Assembly (NCBI GenBank): GCA_026225295.1
Contig: JAMFSN010000171.1
Location: 1-47,752, forward strand
Origin: Frankia alni
GTDB taxonomy: Bacteria > Actinomycetota > Actinomycetes > Frankiales > Frankiaceae
Direction of reading: 5' to 3'
DNA: 47,752 nt
Below the pieces are notes generated by a model. It was given only the letters and a program-made list of their open reading frames with translations, had not been told where the DNA came from and searched no databases. This document shows, in pieces, positions 15,424 to 23,975 of this stretch. Position 1 is the first letter of the stretch. The number at the start of each line of letters is the position of its first letter. The translations under genes were made by a program, and so were the position numbers.

Positions 15424-16041
15424 TCAGAAGAACCGGATGACCAGCAGGAGCAGGACAAGAGCGATCAGCCGGCCGGGGCGTTGCACGACCGCGGCGGCCA
15501 GGTAGAGGGCGGCGGAGACGGGCAGCACGACCAGGACGGCGTAGGCCCGGCCGGCGGCCAGCCGGACGGTGGCCGCTGGCGGGCACCAGGAGCCGCGGAT
15601 CGCGTCGATGAGCAGGTCGGCGAGCGCCGGTGGTGGGGTCGCCCCCAGTCGGGGCCGGCCAGCCCCCCGGCCCCGGATCGGGCGTTGGATCACCCAGGCG
15701 GCCAGGTACAGGGCGGCCGACGCCGAGACCCCGACCAGGGCGGCGTAGAGGCGGGCCAGGCCGCGCAGGTCGCCGTCGGGGGTGGTCCACTCCCCCTCGT
15801 CGGCGTAGCGGACGACCGAGCTGACCGGCGTCGGGGGCTGGGACCACACCCCGTCGCGGTCACCGACCGCCACCGCACGCAGCACCGGCCACCCCGCACT
15901 CGGACCCCGCCGGGGCCTCGCGCGCAGGCGCGTGCGCGTAGGGCCCCCCGCGGGTGGCTCCGCCGAAACCGCAGTGCGGGGTGCGGTTTCGAGTGCGGTT
16001 TCACTCTCGGTGACCGCTGGGACCTCGGGTATCCAGCTCAT
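15424..16041 (-). CDS. Membrane protein with internally repeated segments
   Basis: 205 residues. Two copies of one motif, RLYAALVGVSASAALYLAAW and RAYAVLVVLPVSAALYLAAA, each followed by VIQRP or VVQRP, show an internal duplication of a membrane helix. A third helix ends the protein (LIALVLLLLVIRFF). The N-terminal 75 residues are soluble and proline/arginine-rich. It begins with an ATGA overlap. Likely part of the transfer or spread apparatus, by context. Confidence 0.65.
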   Translation of the reverse strand: MSWIPEVPAVTESETALETAPRTAVSAEPPAGGPTRTRLRARPRRGPSAGWPVLRAVAVGDRDGVWSQPPTPVSSVVRYADEGEWTTPDGDLRGLARLYAALVGVSASAALYLAAWVIQRPIRGRGAGRPRLGATPPPALADLLIDAIRGSWCPPAATVRLAAGRAYAVLVVLPVSAALYLAAAVVQRPGRLIALVLLLLVIRFF

Positions 16042-16382
16042 GGCTTGCGTCGCACCCCCTCCTGCTCGATCCGGCCGGCGATCGCCTCCAAGGTGTGGAC
16101 GACGTCGATGGCGACCTGGTCGGCCCGTTCGGCCGACAGATCCGACATCGCGCCGGCCAGGTAGTTCACGGCCGTCCAGATCCGCCGGACCGGCGTCGTG
16201 GCTTCCGCGAGCCGCAGCGCGTACTCGGCGCGCCGGTTACTGACCCGCCGGGTCACCCGCGCCCGCTGGCGCGGGGTCCGCGTCGCCCGGTCCGTCGTCA
16301 TCGGCCTCCCGTCCACCGGCCTCCTGGTCGCCACCGCCACCCGCCGGGCCGTCGCACGGCGCCGGCCGGTCGTCGCGATCAC
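16038..16382 (-). CDS. Small basic helical protein
   Basis: 114 residues. A very basic N-terminus (TPRQRARVTRRVSNRRAEYA) leads into helices AEATTPVRRIWTAVNYLAGA and ADQVAIDVVHTLEAIAGRIE. GTG 16382 overlaps the DUF2637 gene's stop (GTGA); ATG at MTTDRATR is an alternative. The charge suggests nucleic-acid binding. Family not recognised. Confidence 0.55.
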   Translation of the reverse strand: MIATTGRRRATARRVAVATRRPVDGRPMTTDRATRTPRQRARVTRRVSNRRAEYALRLAEATTPVRRIWTAVNYLAGAMSDLSAERADQVAIDVVHTLEAIAGRIEQEGVRRKP

Positions 16383-17755
16383 GCCGTCACCTCCGCGTCC
16401 CGCTCGGCGCCGCCGACGGTCGGGGATGCCGGGTCGGCGGCCGGCGGCGGGACCGCGTGCAGGGCGGTCGCCGGTGCGTCCGGGGTGGCCGCGATCCGGG
16501 CCCGGGCCGCGTCGAGGGCGTCGCGGGCGGCCGGGAAACGGACCCCCAGCGCGGTCTGCGCGGCGCGGTAGGACAGGCCCCGGCCGGTGTCCGCGAGGGC
16601 GGCCCGCTCCAGCTGCTCGGCCCGGTCGGCCAGCACGGCGGGATCAGGCGCGGTTCCCGCCCGGGCCGGGGCGCGGCGTTCGCCGGCGGCGGGTGCCCGC
16701 GTCCCGGTCGCGGGCCGCGTCCGGGCCGGACGTGTCGCCCGGGTGCTCCCCGCCGCGACGGTCCCGTGGTCGGGGGAAGCGTTCCCCGCGTCCGGATCGG
16801 GTGCGGGCGGAAGCGCTCCCCGCACGGGCGCGTCCGGGACCGGCGGGCGCGCCATTGCGCCCGTCGGCGGGACGCCGGGCATGAGCACGGTGGGGTCGGC
16901 GGCGAGCCGGTCGGCGGCCATCACGGCGGCCGCCCGGACGGCGGCGGCCCGGCGGTGGAGCATCTCCAGGTGGGCCAGGGCAGCCAGGGCGGTGTCGGTG
17001 TCGCCGGCGGCGGCGGCCTCGCGGGCCTCGGTCTCGATGACACCGGCCAGCTCCCGCAGGACCACGTCCTCGGCGCGTTGGGTCCGCATCGCCGCGCCGG
17101 CGTGGCGCATCTGCTCCCGGGTCTTGGCCTCGCCGCGGATCTCCCACAGCGAGATCCCCGCGATCGACGCGGCCGCGAACACCGCCGCCTCGACCGGGTC
17201 GCCGCGGTGCGCGTACAGGTTCACGCTGGCCGCGAAGATCGCCGATACCCAGGTCAGAATGCGGGGGATCCGGGCCCGCTCCCCGGACAGGCGCATCGAC
17301 CGGGCCGTGAGCGCCATCGCGAGGGCCAGGCCCTCGACGAAGCCGGCGATCCCGAGCCCGGCAAACCACGGCAGGCCCTGATGTTCGGCGACCGAGATCT
17401 GGCCGGCGGCGGCGACCGCGACCGCCAGGCCGTACACGACCGACGACCACGCCGCCGCCGACCCGGTCTGGGCCCGGCCGACCAGCCCGACCGCCAGCTG
17501 CGCCCACGCCTGATGCCGGGCCTTGCGGGCGGCACGACGGTCAGCGGTCGCGTCCCGGCGCTGCGCGGCCCGTTCCCGGGCCTCGACGAGCATCGACGCC
17601 CGACGTTCCTGCTCCAACCGGGTGCGGGTCTCGGCCTCCCGCAGCCGGCGCTCGGTCGCGGCGTCGGCGTCCCGGCGCTTCTCCTCCGCGATCGCCCGGG
17701 TCCGGTCGATCCGGACCGACGACCAGTCCTGCGCAACAGTCGGCTCGTTCGTCAC
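16379..17755 (-). CDS. DUF2637 (SpdB-like) membrane protein
   Basis: 458 residues. A charged coiled coil (about 15-80, rich in RRxxEAETRTRLEQERR) precedes four membrane helices (about 103-120, 131-150, 166-182, 188-204), the DUF2637 layout of SpdB-like proteins. A long disordered linker and a C-terminal HTH-like segment (GLSYRAAQTALGVRFPAARD) follow. GTG 17755 overlaps the HEAGH gene's stop (GTGA). In Streptomyces plasmids SpdB-type proteins help spread the plasmid through the mycelium after transfer. Confidence 0.75.
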   Translation of the reverse strand: MTNEPTVAQDWSSVRIDRTRAIAEEKRRDADAATERRLREAETRTRLEQERRASMLVEARERAAQRRDATADRRAARKARHQAWAQLAVGLVGRAQTGSAAAWSSVVYGLAVAVAAAGQISVAEHQGLPWFAGLGIAGFVEGLALAMALTARSMRLSGERARIPRILTWVSAIFAASVNLYAHRGDPVEAAVFAAASIAGISLWEIRGEAKTREQMRHAGAAMRTQRAEDVVLRELAGVIETEAREAAAAGDTDTALAALAHLEMLHRRAAAVRAAAVMAADRLAADPTVLMPGVPPTGAMARPPVPDAPVRGALPPAPDPDAGNASPDHGTVAAGSTRATRPARTRPATGTRAPAAGERRAPARAGTAPDPAVLADRAEQLERAALADTGRGLSYRAAQTALGVRFPAARDALDAARARIAATPDAPATALHAVPPPAADPASPTVGGAERDAEVTA

Positions 17756-18405
17756 CGGGCACCGTCCTGCGGGTAGGTGACGACGCCCTGCGCGATCAAA
17801 GTGGCGGCGAGGTCCTGGACAACCGGCCACAGGGCGGCCAGCCGCTGCTGGGCGGCGGCGCCCATGCGCCGCCAGTCGTACGGGGACGTCGGGTCGTCAG
17901 TGACGACCGACAGGGACGTCGTGGCCTCGGCGACGGCCCGGTCGGACGCCGAAAGAATCTCCACGACCCAGCCCCGGGTCTCGGTGTACAGGCCGGTCTC
18001 CCGCAGCCACCGCAGCACCGCCTGTTCCCCGGCCGCGGCCACCGCCGCGCAGTCCCTCCACGGCACAGGTGCCGACGACTCGACGAACGTGCGACCCGCC
18101 TGCTCGACGCCGTCCGGGGTGATCTCGACCCTCAGGACCCGGATACCGGCGGCGATGGCGACCGCGGCGTGGCCGGCCTCGTGGAAGGCGACGTTGGCGC
18201 GCCACTGGGCGTCGGTGAGCCCCATCGCGTCCCGCAGCCCCATCGCGTCCCGCAGGGTGGTCCGGGCGGCGAAGGTCGGTGGCCGGTGGACCGTCGGGAC
18301 CAGGCCGGTGCTCGTGGCGGCGGCGTGCCAGCGGCCGGCGACCGGCGAGACCGAGACGGGTCGGACCGACGGCCAGCTCTGCTGGGCGTTCGGCGGGGTC
18401 GTCAT
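17752..18405 (-). CDS. HEAGH metallopeptidase-like protein
   Basis: 217 residues. NVAFHEAGHAAVAIAAGIRV at about 71-90 carries HEAGH (75-79), the zinc motif of FtsH/M41-like peptidases, without any AAA domain. The N-terminal region holds a six-residue tandem repeat (RDAMGL twice). ATGA and GTGA overlaps couple it to both neighbours. M41-like fragments of this kind are frequent in actinomycete conjugative elements. Whether it cleaves proteins, and what supplies the third zinc ligand, is not visible. Confidence 0.65.
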   Translation of the reverse strand: MTTPPNAQQSWPSVRPVSVSPVAGRWHAAATSTGLVPTVHRPPTFAARTTLRDAMGLRDAMGLTDAQWRANVAFHEAGHAAVAIAAGIRVLRVEITPDGVEQAGRTFVESSAPVPWRDCAAVAAAGEQAVLRWLRETGLYTETRGWVVEILSASDRAVAEATTSLSVVTDDPTSPYDWRRMGAAAQQRLAALWPVVQDLAATLIAQGVVTYPQDGAR

Positions 18406-18812
18406 GCCGCCACCCCTGCCAGGTCGTAGGTGTCCGGGGTGGCGGTGGTGCCGTCGTGGCAGTCGAGGCACTCCCCCAGCGACAGGGGGATGCAGTAGGC
18501 CCGCAGCTGATGGCAGGTCGGGCAGGTCCGCCGGGCCGCCATCGCCCGGTCCAACGAGGCCAGCAGGCGGGGTGAGGGGTTCCGCTTGGGTTGAGCCAGG
18601 GCGATCTCGTACAGCCAGGCCGTGCAGGTCCGCCGGCCGTACCGGTACATCAGCTGGGCGGCGACGTTCTGCCCGGCCGGCCGCAGCCCCATCGAGGTCA
18701 GCTGCCGGCGGGTCGCCAGGCCGTCCGGGGCCATCCGCAGCGGGAACGTCGGGATCCCGTACTTCTCCCCGGACGGGTCCCAGAACGCGGCGCGGAGCGC
18801 GGAGGCGGCCAT
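18402..18812 (-). CDS. RRQL-type protein with zinc ribbon
   Basis: 136 residues. ATRRQLTSMGLRPAGQNVAA followed by YEIALAQPKRNPSPRLLASL is a pattern I associate with small proteins of actinomycete mobile elements, and the end has CPTC...C...C..C knuckles (RRTCPTCHQLRAYCIPLSLG then ECLDC). ATG 18812 overlaps the upstream stop by one base. Probably a nucleic-acid-binding accessory protein. Confidence 0.65.
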   Translation of the reverse strand: MAASALRAAFWDPSGEKYGIPTFPLRMAPDGLATRRQLTSMGLRPAGQNVAAQLMYRYGRRTCTAWLYEIALAQPKRNPSPRLLASLDRAMAARRTCPTCHQLRAYCIPLSLGECLDCHDGTTATPDTYDLAGVAA

Positions 18813-19195
18813 CAGGCACCCACCTCGGCGCGCAGCACGAACGCCAGGTCCTCGGCGGCGGTGGTCAGGGTGACCGCCCGGCCGCGCCGTTCGGTCAGGG
18901 CTGCGGCGTCGGTGCGGGCCGCCCGGGCGGTGCGGAAGGAGCGGGCCGCGGCGGTGACGTCGGCGGGGCTACCGGTCCGGGCGGCAGCACGGAACGCGGC
19001 GCCGGCGGCCCGTTCGTCGGCCACCGCGCCGCCCAGCGCCGCGGCCGCCTCGATGAGCAGGTCGTGCTCGGTGCACCACCGCGACCAGGCGTCCGCCATC
19101 CGCGCCGCCTGGTCCGGCTCCGGCGAGGCGCCGGGCGGCGACGCCGAGACCGGCGTGGTGGAAGACGGCGGCGCGGTCGGGGTCAGGGTGGCCAT
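18812..19195 (-). CDS. Hypothetical helical protein
   Basis: 127 residues, largely alanine-rich helices (DLLIEAAAALGGAVADERAA, ADVTAAARSFRTARAARTDA). ATG 19195 overlaps the WhiB stop by one base (TGATG) and was preferred to an earlier in-frame start that would lie inside the WhiB gene. Function unknown. Confidence 0.55.
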   Translation of the reverse strand: MATLTPTAPPSSTTPVSASPPGASPEPDQAARMADAWSRWCTEHDLLIEAAAALGGAVADERAAGAAFRAAARTGSPADVTAAARSFRTARAARTDAAALTERRGRAVTLTTAAEDLAFVLRAEVGA

Positions 19196-19629
19196 CACGC
19201 GGCCGCCTCGGTCGGGGCGGCGAAACCGCACAGCGCCCGCCAGGTGCCGACCAGATCGCGACGTTCCGCCGCCGTGGTGCCGCCCCAGATCCCGTCCCCG
19301 CCGTACAGGTCGACCAGGGCGTCCTCGTCGGCGTCACGGGGCGCCGGGGTCTCCGACATCGCCAGCGCCAGGCACGCCGCCCGCACCGGGCAGTCCTCGC
19401 AGGCCAGACGGGCGCGGGCGATCTTCTCGGCATCCGGCCCGGTCGTACCGACCGGGAAGAACAAATCCGGGTCCTGCGAGACGCACGGGCGGCGGTCCGC
19501 ACGGACAACGACAGCCAGCAGGTCCGGAACCGCCCAGGCCGCCACCGACAACAGGTCCTCGAGCGCCCGGACCCGCAGCGCGGCCGCGTCCCGCGCAGCG
19601 GTGGTGCGGGATGCCGTCAGGGTCGTCAC
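19195..19629 (-). CDS. WhiB-family transcription factor
   Basis: 144 residues with the complete Wbl signature: cysteines at about 49, 77, 80 and 86 (PCVSQDPDLFFP, then ACEDCPVRAACL) and the GIWGG turn at 113-117, followed by a basic region. Expected to hold a [4Fe-4S] cluster and to act with the host sigma factor. Second gene of the transfer cluster, overlapping the first by GTGA, so it may regulate the cluster itself. The other WhiB-like protein here (7895-8344) lacks GIWGG. Confidence 0.88.
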   Translation of the reverse strand: MTTLTASRTTAARDAAALRVRALEDLLSVAAWAVPDLLAVVVRADRRPCVSQDPDLFFPVGTTGPDAEKIARARLACEDCPVRAACLALAMSETPAPRDADEDALVDLYGGDGIWGGTTAAERRDLVGTWRALCGFAAPTEAAA

Positions 19630-19940
19630 GCCGCACCGCCCAGAGCGGCCGGGTCGGTGGCCATCTCGTCGTACGCCCCTGCCAGGGCGTCAACGAGGCC
19701 GACCTTGACCAGCTCGACGACCTCCCGCAGGACCAGCGACGGATGCGCGGCCTGCAGGGCCTCCCCCACGTCCCGGGCCGCCTGCTCGGTCGGATGCAGA
19801 CCCACCGCGTAGACGGCGTCCCCCACCTCGACCACCGGCGCGAACAGCGGCGGGACCGGCCCCGTACGAGGGATCACCAAACGCGGCGTTACCGCAGGCG
19901 AAAAGGCGGGGTCCGGCGGGACAAGGGCATGATTCACCAC
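19626..19940 (-). CDS. First gene of the transfer cluster, hypothetical
   Basis: 104 residues (VVNHALVPPDPAFSPAVTPR...). The middle reads as a compact alpha/beta domain (APVVEVGDAVYAVGLHPTEQ) with a helical end. GTG 19940 has GGAGG eight bases upstream; a TTG at 19991 in the same frame is less likely. It is transcribed from the palindrome-containing divergent region. No family recognised. Confidence 0.6.
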   Translation of the reverse strand: MVNHALVPPDPAFSPAVTPRLVIPRTGPVPPLFAPVVEVGDAVYAVGLHPTEQAARDVGEALQAAHPSLVLREVVELVKVGLVDALAGAYDEMATDPAALGGAA

Positions 19941-20022
19941 GGGTTCGACCTCCACACAGGTTGGATCAAGGCCCCCGGCCAGGCGGTGCAACGCCAGCCG
20001 GGGGCCGTCCCTTCGTAGGAGG

Positions 20023-20076
20023 ACGGTAGGGGACTCGTAAGGGTATGGTCAATACCCTTACGGCGATGGATTGACA
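20023..20076. promoter_or_regulatory. Divergent promoter region with 10-bp-arm operator
   Basis: CGTAAGGGTA (20036-20045) and TACCCTTACG (20053-20062) are perfect inverted arms around a seven-base centre. On the minus strand a TTGACC (20047-20052) lies inside it, 18 bases before TACCGT (20023-20028), giving a promoter for the transfer cluster. On the plus strand TTGACA at 20071-20076 may serve the GntR gene. A dimeric repressor bound here would block transfer transcription. Confidence 0.65.
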
Positions 20077-20158
20077 ATGCCCAGGTCAGAAGGACCGAGC
20101 TAGCACCCGAATAGGTTTGGGTGTCATCGCTACCCCAAAATCTGGAGGGAGACGCAGG

Positions 20159-20905
20159 TTGCCTCGACAGCCCACCAGGGCGCGAGAGGTTGCGGACGCG
20201 ATAACCCACCAGATCGCCGAAGGCGAGATCGGGCCGGGCGCGTTGCTGCCGTCGAAGCCCGCTCTTGCGGTCCAGCACGGCGTGACAGTCGGTACCGTCC
20301 AGCGGGCCCTAGTGATGCTCGCCGACCAAAGGGTGGTGGAGCTTGTCCCTGGCCGTGGAGCGGTAGCTCGGAGCGGCGGCGTGCGTCGCGATTCTGCAGA
20401 TGTGACACGCCAAGAGGGCGGATGGCGCGGCTTTCCCCTCAGCGTCCGGGCCGGGGGCGGGGAACCGTATCTCGAAACTTCGATCAGTGACGTCGCCGCC
20501 ACAACGGACGTCGGTCAATGGCTAGCTGTACCGGTGGGCACGGTCGTAGTGGAGCGGAATCGGACGCAAGGCCGGGTGGTAAACGGTGAGCGACAGCCGA
20601 TCCAGATCGCTATTACGTGGTTCTCTCCCGCAGTCACTAGGCAGCTGCCGATCTTGCGCGAGGCGAATACCGGCCCGGGAGGGATGTACTCCCGAATGAC
20701 AGACGCCGGACACATACTCAGGTGGGAGGACACCGTCAGCGAACGGGCTGCGGAGAGCGAGGAACGGACAAGGCTCGCGTTGGCCTCGGACCAGCACGTA
20801 CTGCTCATCTGGAGGCGCTGTTACGACCAGGAGGACCGGATCCTGGAGGTCACTCGCCGTGCGATCAGAGCGGATCGCAGCCCGGTGGTCTACCGCTATG
20901 AGTGA
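20159..20905 (+). CDS. GntR-family repressor (KorSA-like)
   Basis: 248 residues. N-terminal GntR winged helix (AREVADAITHQIAEGEIGPG, then LAVQHGVTVGTVQRALVMLA) and a UTRA-type effector domain (about 95-240). TTG 20159 was chosen because GGAGGG sits nine bases upstream; an upstream TTG at 20117 is in frame but lacks a site. It diverges from the transfer cluster and overlaps the Nudix gene. The GntR-Nudix order matches KorSA and Pif of pSAM2, where KorSA represses transfer. It likely binds the 20036-20062 palindrome. Confidence 0.8.
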   Translation: MPRQPTRAREVADAITHQIAEGEIGPGALLPSKPALAVQHGVTVGTVQRALVMLADQRVVELVPGRGAVARSGGVRRDSADVTRQEGGWRGFPLSVRAGGGEPYLETSISDVAATTDVGQWLAVPVGTVVVERNRTQGRVVNGERQPIQIAITWFSPAVTRQLPILREANTGPGGMYSRMTDAGHILRWEDTVSERAAESEERTRLALASDQHVLLIWRRCYDQEDRILEVTRRAIRADRSPVVYRYE

Positions 20906-21377
20906 CGCCTCGCCGACTGCTACGCCGCCTATGGCGACTCCGCGCGTCGCAGCTGGAGCTCTCTTTTTCGACGAAGAGGGGCGCGTCCTACTTGTGCGGC
21001 CGTCGTACAAGGATGGTTACGAAATACCGGGCGGCTACGTCGAGCCCGGCGAATCTCCCCGCGATGCCTGCATCCGGGAGATTGGTGAAGAGCTTGGAAT
21101 TAAGCCGCCGATCAACGGCATGCTGGCAGTCGACTGGGCCCCGGCAGAGAGCGAGGGGGACAAGCTGCTATTCCTTTTCGACGGTGGCGTCCTCTCCCCC
21201 GCCGCGAGCTCAGAGATCACTCTCCAGCATGAGGAGCTGACGAGCTGGCGGTTCGTCGCGAGGCGAGACATGCCGACCCACCTGCCGCCACGCCTCATGC
21301 GGAGGGTTGCCGCAGCGCTCGATGCACGAGCCCAGGGCGGCCAGGTTTACCTCGAGCATGGCGTCAACCTGTGGTGA
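20898..21377 (+). CDS. Nudix hydrolase (Pif-like)
   Basis: 159 residues with an intact Nudix box at about 46-68 (GYVEPGESPRDACIREIGEE, then LGI). ATG 20898 overlaps the GntR stop by eight bases; ATG 20931 is possible. In pSAM2 the Nudix protein Pif blocks entry of a second copy of the element, and its position after a GntR repressor supports the same role here. Its substrate is unknown. Its last 14 bases overlap the convergent gene at 21364. Confidence 0.8.
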   Translation: MSDASPTATPPMATPRVAAGALFFDEEGRVLLVRPSYKDGYEIPGGYVEPGESPRDACIREIGEELGIKPPINGMLAVDWAPAESEGDKLLFLFDGGVLSPAASSEITLQHEELTSWRFVARRDMPTHLPPRLMRRVAAALDARAQGGQVYLEHGVNLW

Positions 21378-21851
21378 CATGCGGGCAGACGCTGCGCTGG
21401 TTGTAGCCACCAGGAACGTCGGCGCCGACCGCGGCCCAGAACGGTTGTGACTCGCGGAAGTGACCGCCGAGGGTGTGCCAAGAGAAGCCGGGATGGTCGA
21501 CCCGAAGGGCGGCGAGGCCTGCGGCGGCCAGCCCGCACTGCCGGTAGTTCTCCCTGGTGAAGGGCTGTTCCACCCAGCCGAGCCGGCAGCGGCGGCAGAC
21601 CTGATAATCGACGGCGACGCCTCGTAACCGGACAGGTACGCCGCCCGCTGGCGCCAGCCGGTTCGTTCGCCCGAGATGGTGTCCTGCCAGGGCGAGTCGA
21701 GCCGGGGGACGACCGGCCAGCCGGTGCGCCGGCCCCACCGGCCCCGGCTGAGCCAGCGGATGGCATCGCGCCCGGGTTCCCGCCCGGACGCACGACAGAG
21801 GTGGTGCGCCTGGGCGGCGAGGTGCCGGGCGGCGTCGCGGTCGTGGATCAT
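21364..21851 (-). pseudogene. Frameshifted gene for a cysteine-rich protein
   Basis: The protein begins at ATG 21851 (MIHDRDAARHLAAQAHHLCR ... GWRQRAAYLSGYEASPSII). It continues in another frame as QVCRRCRLGWVEQPFTREN and ends SVCPHVTTG. The switch is near 21598-21606, where one base appears to be missing. Read together it is about 160 residues with a CxxC knuckle and a GLAAAGLAALR core. Either a pseudogene or a sequencing error in a G/C run. Confidence 0.65.
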
Positions 21852-21881
21852 GTGTCCAGTCTGTTCCGACACCGACCGGAA

Positions 21882-22796
21882 TCATCCCGTGATGACCGCG
21901 ACCACCGTTGAGCCGGCTGGGATACGCCCGGCCTCGGTCATGCTGAAGATCCCGGCCATCATCTTCGCCACGTACACCCGGTCGAGGTCGAGGTCGAGGT
22001 CGAGATCGTGGCGTTCGGCGAACTGCGTCCGGAACGCGGTCAGGTCGGTCGACGTCTTGGCGTACCCGCCGAAGTGGAACCCCAGCTCGATCGTCCAGTT
22101 GTCCGTCGTGGCACCGAACGTGCGGCGCTGGAGATCAGCGACGTCGTCGACGAGGAACCCGGCCCCTTTCAACACTGCGAACCCGGCCGCCCGGCGGCCG
22201 GCGCCCAGGCCGCCGGCGATCCCGGCGAGGGTTCCGCCGGTGCCCGTGGGACAGCAGACGAGGTCCACGTCGGGCACCTGGTCCTCGATTTCGGCCGCGA
22301 GCTCGGCGCAGCCGCGGACCGCCAGCTCGTTGCTGCCGCCTTCCGGGATCAGGTAGAAGTCGCCGTAGGTCGCGCGGAGGCCTTCGACGGTGGCCGGTTC
22401 GTGCTTGGACCGGTAGGTCGTGCGGTCCATGTAGACCAGGCGCATCCCGCGGTCGGTGGCCTCCGCCAGCACGGGGTTGAGCGGAAGGTGCTCCTCCCCC
22501 CGGATCACCCCGATGGTGTCGAACCCGAAGACGCTGCCGGCGCCGGCGGTCGCCCGGATGTGGTTGGAGTACGCCCCGCCGAACGTCAGAAGGGTCCTAT
22601 GGCCGGCCGCGGCCGCCGCGGCGAGGTTGTACTTCAACTTCCGCCACTTGTTACCGGGAAGATCCCGACTGATCAGGTCGTCCCGCTTCAGGATGAGCCT
22701 GACGCCCCGACGACCCAGCTGCTCTTCCCGCAGCTCGAGTACCGGCGACGGCAGGCGCAACGTCGGCCCCCCGTACTCGAGCGTGCGGAGAGCCAT
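21882..22796 (-). CDS. PLP-dependent D-cysteine desulfhydrase / ACC deaminase-like enzyme
   Basis: 304 residues of the tryptophan-synthase-beta fold. RDLPGNKWRKLKYNLAAAAA has the PLP lysine in GNK (about 50). TFGGAYSNHIRATAGAG and CCPTGTGGTLAGIAGGLGAG bind substrate and phosphate. Expected reaction: deamination or beta-elimination of a small amino acid. ATG 22796 has GGGGAAGGGGA upstream, 27 bp after parB. An in-frame DLDLDLDLD run comes from a short GAGGTC tandem repeat near 21981. It is metabolic cargo riding on the partition operon. ACC deaminase and D-cysteine desulfhydrase cannot be told apart by eye. Confidence 0.8.
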   Translation of the reverse strand: MALRTLEYGGPTLRLPSPVLELREEQLGRRGVRLILKRDDLISRDLPGNKWRKLKYNLAAAAAAGHRTLLTFGGAYSNHIRATAGAGSVFGFDTIGVIRGEEHLPLNPVLAEATDRGMRLVYMDRTTYRSKHEPATVEGLRATYGDFYLIPEGGSNELAVRGCAELAAEIEDQVPDVDLVCCPTGTGGTLAGIAGGLGAGRRAAGFAVLKGAGFLVDDVADLQRRTFGATTDNWTIELGFHFGGYAKTSTDLTAFRTQFAERHDLDLDLDLDRVYVAKMMAGIFSMTEAGRIPAGSTVVAVITG

Positions 22797-22823
22797 GACG
22801 ACAGTGTCCCCTTCCCCGACCGT

Positions 22824-23321
22824 CTATTCCGTCGGTCCCAGTCGACGGCGGACCTCGTCCATGTGGTCGAAGCCGACCGCAAGAAGAGCGTCGACGAGTT
22901 CGGTCTTGTCGACAACGCGGCCCAGATCGGCGACCAGGCCGATGATGGCCTCGTCGACTCGTGCCGGCATTGCGAGGCCGCAATAGAGCCGGCCGAGCGT
23001 GAGCCGCCGCCTCTTCGGAGCCGCAGACTGTGTGGACTGCGGAGCCTCTACAGGCTGTGTAGGTTGCACATCCTCCACAACCTTCATCGCCCTCGTAGGC
23101 TTTGCATCCCGTGCGGGTTTCGTAGGCCTTGCGGGCGCTACAGGTTTCGCATCCTGTTCAACCTGCGGAGGTGACACATCCTGTGCGACCTCCGTCGGCT
23201 GTGCGGCCTTTACAGGCTGTGCGGCCTTCGAGGGCTGTGTCACCTGCTGGGGAGTTCGGCGCACCGTCGCGCCGAACTCCCCAGCGAGGTCACGGGCGCT
23301 GCGCCGGGTCGGCGGGGTCAT
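22824..23321 (-). CDS. ParB-position partner of ParA
   Basis: 165 residues. A basic N-terminus, then a long Pro/Ala/Lys/Gln-rich region of irregular repeats (QPVKAAQPTEVAQDV, KPARDAKPTRAMKV) and a folded C-terminus (ARVDEAIIGLVADLGRVVDK then TELVDALLAVGFDHMDE) that could be a small DNA-binding module. It overlaps parA by ATGA, the classic position for the centromere-binding protein. It lacks the usual ParB N-terminal domain, so it is a type Ib-like adaptor at most. The repeat-rich DNA within it may also hold parS-like sites. Confidence 0.6.
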   Translation of the reverse strand: MTPPTRRSARDLAGEFGATVRRTPQQVTQPSKAAQPVKAAQPTEVAQDVSPPQVEQDAKPVAPARPTKPARDAKPTRAMKVVEDVQPTQPVEAPQSTQSAAPKRRRLTLGRLYCGLAMPARVDEAIIGLVADLGRVVDKTELVDALLAVGFDHMDEVRRRLGPTE

Positions 23322-23944
23322 GCGGGTGCCCCGACCAGTCCAAGAACCTCGACGACGACGACGTCGTACTCGTCACCAACGGGGTGGCCGAACCCGAGCG
23401 CCAGCGACTCTCGGAGCGGTACCTCCCGGTCCAACACCGGGACCTCCATCCCGGCCAACGCGGCGCGGATCCCCGATCCTGATTTCGTCCCGGCGCGCAC
23501 TTTGGTCAGAAGTACGCCGAACGGGCGCTCACGGTCGGCGGGCTCCGTCTCGGCGAGCAGCTCGATCGTCGAGGCGAGGGTGTCGGAGTCGATGAGGGTC
23601 GGCGCCAGGGGAACGACGACGACGTCAGCCGCCACGAGCGCGCCGCGGGTGATAGCAACATCGCCAGCGCCGGGCGGGGTATCGACGATGACGTACTCGT
23701 AGTCCGCGCCGAGATCACGGAGCCGCTTGTAGACGTCCCTGACCGGCAGACCAATGGTCGTACAGCCAAGCCCCCCCGGGGAGGTGTCTTCAGCGCGTTC
23801 CGACCAGCCCAGGGCACTCCCTTGGGGGTCCGCGTCGACGAGGAGCGTTCGCCCTTGGCGGGCGAGCACGGCCGCGAGATGGACAGCGGTGGTGGTTTTG
23901 CCGACGCCGCCCTTGCGGCCGGCGACGGCGATGGTGAGTGTCAT
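23318..23944 (-). CDS. parA: ParA-family partition ATPase
   Basis: 208 residues. Deviant Walker A KGGVGKTTTA (11-20), DADPQGSALGW and the switch motif VIVDTPPGAGDVAI define a short, type Ib ParA without the N-terminal HTH. It should segregate the plasmid by ATP-driven movement on the nucleoid. ATG 23944 has little upstream ribosome signal and may be leaderless. It is the first gene of a four-gene minus-strand operon (parA, partner, desulfhydrase, broken gene). Confidence 0.88.
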   Translation of the reverse strand: MTLTIAVAGRKGGVGKTTTAVHLAAVLARQGRTLLVDADPQGSALGWSERAEDTSPGGLGCTTIGLPVRDVYKRLRDLGADYEYVIVDTPPGAGDVAITRGALVAADVVVVPLAPTLIDSDTLASTIELLAETEPADRERPFGVLLTKVRAGTKSGSGIRAALAGMEVPVLDREVPLRESLALGFGHPVGDEYDVVVVEVLGLVGAPA

Positions 23945-23975
23945 GCCCTGGATCGTGGCCTATGCAGGCCCCACG

